7,246 nt of DNA from Candidatus Saccharimonadia bacterium. GTDB taxonomy: Bacteria; Patescibacteriota; Saccharimonadia; Saccharimonadales; Saccharimonadaceae. The notes under the pieces are model-generated. The model saw nothing but the letters and a program-made list of their open reading frames with translations. It ran no database searches and was not told the origin of the DNA. Below, piece by piece: positions 5,744-7,246 of the stretch. A program made the position numbers and the translations under genes. Location of the stretch: NCBI GenBank assembly GCA_023257055.1, contig JALRDG010000053.1:1-7246 (forward strand), in the 5' to 3' direction. Within the stretch, counting starts at the first letter, position 1, and each line of letters opens with the position of its first letter.

Positions 5744-7246
5744 ATGAATATGCTTATGCTTCTGCTGCTTTTGGCAGTTGAATCTTGCTTTCTTGCGTTT
5801 GCACTTATAATTGTAAGGAGTGGACTAAAGAAGCGTCACCATAAATCGTTCCTGTTCTTTCTTGCATGTTTCGCTACGTGGACCAGTGTAAATTATGTGA
5901 GTAATTTACTGCACCTAGGGCATATGAATTTATTATTAATTAATTCTTTTTTGTTCATTATCTCTGCTCTTGGTCTGTACAGTATGTATGTATTTGTTAC
6001 TGATGTGGTAGGTAGAAGTAGGTACACAGACAAGGCTATTGCGGTTGTTAGTGGTATTATTTCGCTTCTAGCATTTACGCCGCTGGTAGTTTATGACATT
6101 ATCGAACACGACACCGCAATAGCAATAGAATTCGGTCCACTTGCATCAATTTATTTCATTGGAATCGTCACTGTAGCAGTCGCAGTGCTGACTAAGTTGA
6201 TAAGCGGCGTGCGATCAGGAAAGAGCCGACAGAAAAGAGATCAGTCCAAGGTTCTATTGGGGTCGGTGGGACTGGCCGTTGTGACATTGACGATTACTAA
6301 CGCAGTATTGCCGGTAGTATTTAACAACTTCGCTTTTACGGATATTGGCGTATTATGTGGCGCAATTATTATTGCAGGCACGGGATATGCGATGATTCAC
6401 CATGGATTGTTTAGTGTGAAGATGGTCGCCTTTCGTGGGGTAACCTATCTATTAGTGTTAACGACTTTGATGGGTATATATCTTTCTATTATATTCTTTC
6501 TCTCCTTTCTTTTTAATGCGTCTGTCACTCCAGTGGACCAGATGATACCGACTATCTTCGCGAGCCTTTTAATCGCATTATCGTTCCAGCCACTTAAAAA
6601 CTTCTTCGACAAGGCGTCGAACCGCTTTTTCTTTAGAAATGAGTATGATGCTGATGTTTTTTATGCTCAGTTGAATCAAATTTTAACAACCGCAACTGAC
6701 ATGAAAAAAATGTTGACACGGGTGTCTGAGAAAATAGCAGAAGCACTGCGTGCAGATCAGGTGGCATTTTACGTTATCGACGATAATGATGTGGTGCGAA
6801 GTGCAGGAACTCTCGGCTACAATAAAATGCCTCCAGCGGACATTAAGGCACTGAATGTGTACGTTGAAACAAACGGCGATGCTATTATACAGACCACTGC
6901 CTCCGGTAAGTACAGCGGTCATATCAAAAGGCTAATGCGAAGTAACGGGTATGTTATTGCTGCTCCGTTGGTGCAATATGAAAAAATAGTAGGTTATTTA
7001 TTTTTAGGTAATCACAAGAGTAGTGGCTACTCTCCTCGTGATATGGGCGCTATTGAAACTATATCAGATAGTATTGTGATAGCTGTGCAGAATGCTATTT
7101 CAGTACAGCAGGTCCGTGACCTCAATGAGCATTTACAGCAACGCATCGACGACGCGACGAGTGAGCTGCGTCGCAGTAATGCGCAGTTGCAGCGACTCGA
7201 TGAAGCGAAAGATGAGTTCGTCAGTATGGCGTCACATCAACTTCGT
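5744..7246 (+). CDS. 7TM-type membrane sensor histidine kinase with GAF domain, 3' end outside window
   Basis: The frame is open for 501 codons to the window edge. Residues 1-217 contain about seven hydrophobic helices (roughly 1-24, 36-57, 63-86, 97-117, 132-154, 170-192, 198-217), resembling the N-terminal 7TM region of histidine kinases. The segment GYAMIHHGLFSVKMVAFRG (214-232), followed by two more helices (232-257, 267-282), is typical of that class. A GAF-like domain follows at about 305-450, then a coiled coil (about 455-488). The last residues, DEFVSMASHQLR, are the start of the HisKA H-box, with H498 as predicted phospho-acceptor. The catalytic ATPase domain must lie beyond the window. 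The kinase likely senses a membrane-soluble or extracellular ligand and has a second input through GAF. It is in the same direction as, and 17 nt from, the GNAT-E1 gene, which could make the ligand; the divergent receiver could be a partner. Both links are inferred. Confidence 0.9.
   Translation, partial: MNMLMLLLLLAVESCFLAFALIIVRSGLKKRHHKSFLFFLACFATWTSVNYVSNLLHLGHMNLLLINSFLFIISALGLYSMYVFVTDVVGRSRYTDKAIAVVSGIISLLAFTPLVVYDIIEHDTAIAIEFGPLASIYFIGIVTVAVAVLTKLISGVRSGKSRQKRDQSKVLLGSVGLAVVTLTITNAVLPVVFNNFAFTDIGVLCGAIIIAGTGYAMIHHGLFSVKMVAFRGVTYLLVLTTLMGIYLSIIFFLSFLFNASVTPVDQMIPTIFASLLIALSFQPLKNFFDKASNRFFFRNEYDADVFYAQLNQILTTATDMKKMLTRVSEKIAEALRADQVAFYVIDDNDVVRSAGTLGYNKMPPADIKALNVYVETNGDAIIQTTASGKYSGHIKRLMRSNGYVIAAPLVQYEKIVGYLFLGNHKSSGYSPRDMGAIETISDSIVIAVQNAISVQQVRDLNEHLQQRIDDATSELRRSNAQLQRLDEAKDEFVSMASHQLR

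Noticed and set aside
6713..6718. TTGACA hexamer inside the kinase gene
   Set aside because: There is no -10 hexamer at 16-18 nt downstream; the bases simply encode Leu-Thr.
6683..6922. 79-residue minus-strand ORF rich in His and Cys
   Set aside because: It is antisense to the GAF region of the kinase; its Cys and His come from the complementary codons, with no metal-site spacing.
1..7246. CRISPR array, tRNA, rRNA, insertion sequence or attachment site
   Set aside because: No regularly spaced repeats, tRNA-like cloverleaf, transposase or terminal inverted repeats were seen by reading both strands.

Overview
The window looks like part of a compact, host-associated bacterial genome, most likely a member of Candidatus Saccharibacteria (TM7) or a close Patescibacteria relative. 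This is inferred from several traits together: a pilin-like N-terminus carrying large extracellular modules, an LGFP-repeat wall protein, a shortened FolD, very tight spacing, and three genes whose -10 boxes end only 6-7 nt before the ATG with no Shine-Dalgarno (a leaderless pattern). All five stops seen are TAA, and no TGA interrupts a reading frame, so the code looks standard for TGA. No 16S or marker gene is present to prove the phylum.

Layout. Positions 3-272 hold the C-terminal end of an LGFP-repeat protein (cell-wall binding). Positions 334-2748 encode an 804-residue secreted/pilin-type protein: a prepilin-like N-terminal helix, about eight RCC1 propeller repeats, and a ricin-B (beta-trefoil) lectin inserted between blades. 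Positions 2780-3583 encode a short FolD-family enzyme. It is convergent, with a 1-nt gap, with a stand-alone CheY-like receiver on the minus strand (3585-3956). A divergent intergenic region (3957-4100) carries promoters in both directions. Positions 4101-5726 encode an unusual fusion of a LuxI/FeeM-type autoinducer-synthase GNAT domain and an E1/ThiF-type adenylyltransferase domain. Positions 5744 to the window end encode a multi-pass 7TM-type sensor histidine kinase with GAF, coiled coil and the H-box; it is cut at the phospho-acceptor helix and is missing its ATPase domain.

How the genes may work together. The left half is a cell-surface block: a wall-binding protein and a pilin-like multi-domain lectin that could contact a host cell. 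The right half is a candidate signalling block: a predicted small-molecule synthase beside a membrane sensor kinase, with a single-domain receiver divergent to them. Synthase, sensor and receiver in one place suggest a private chemical-signalling circuit. This is inference from gene content and adjacency; substrate, ligand and partner specificity cannot be read from the sequence.
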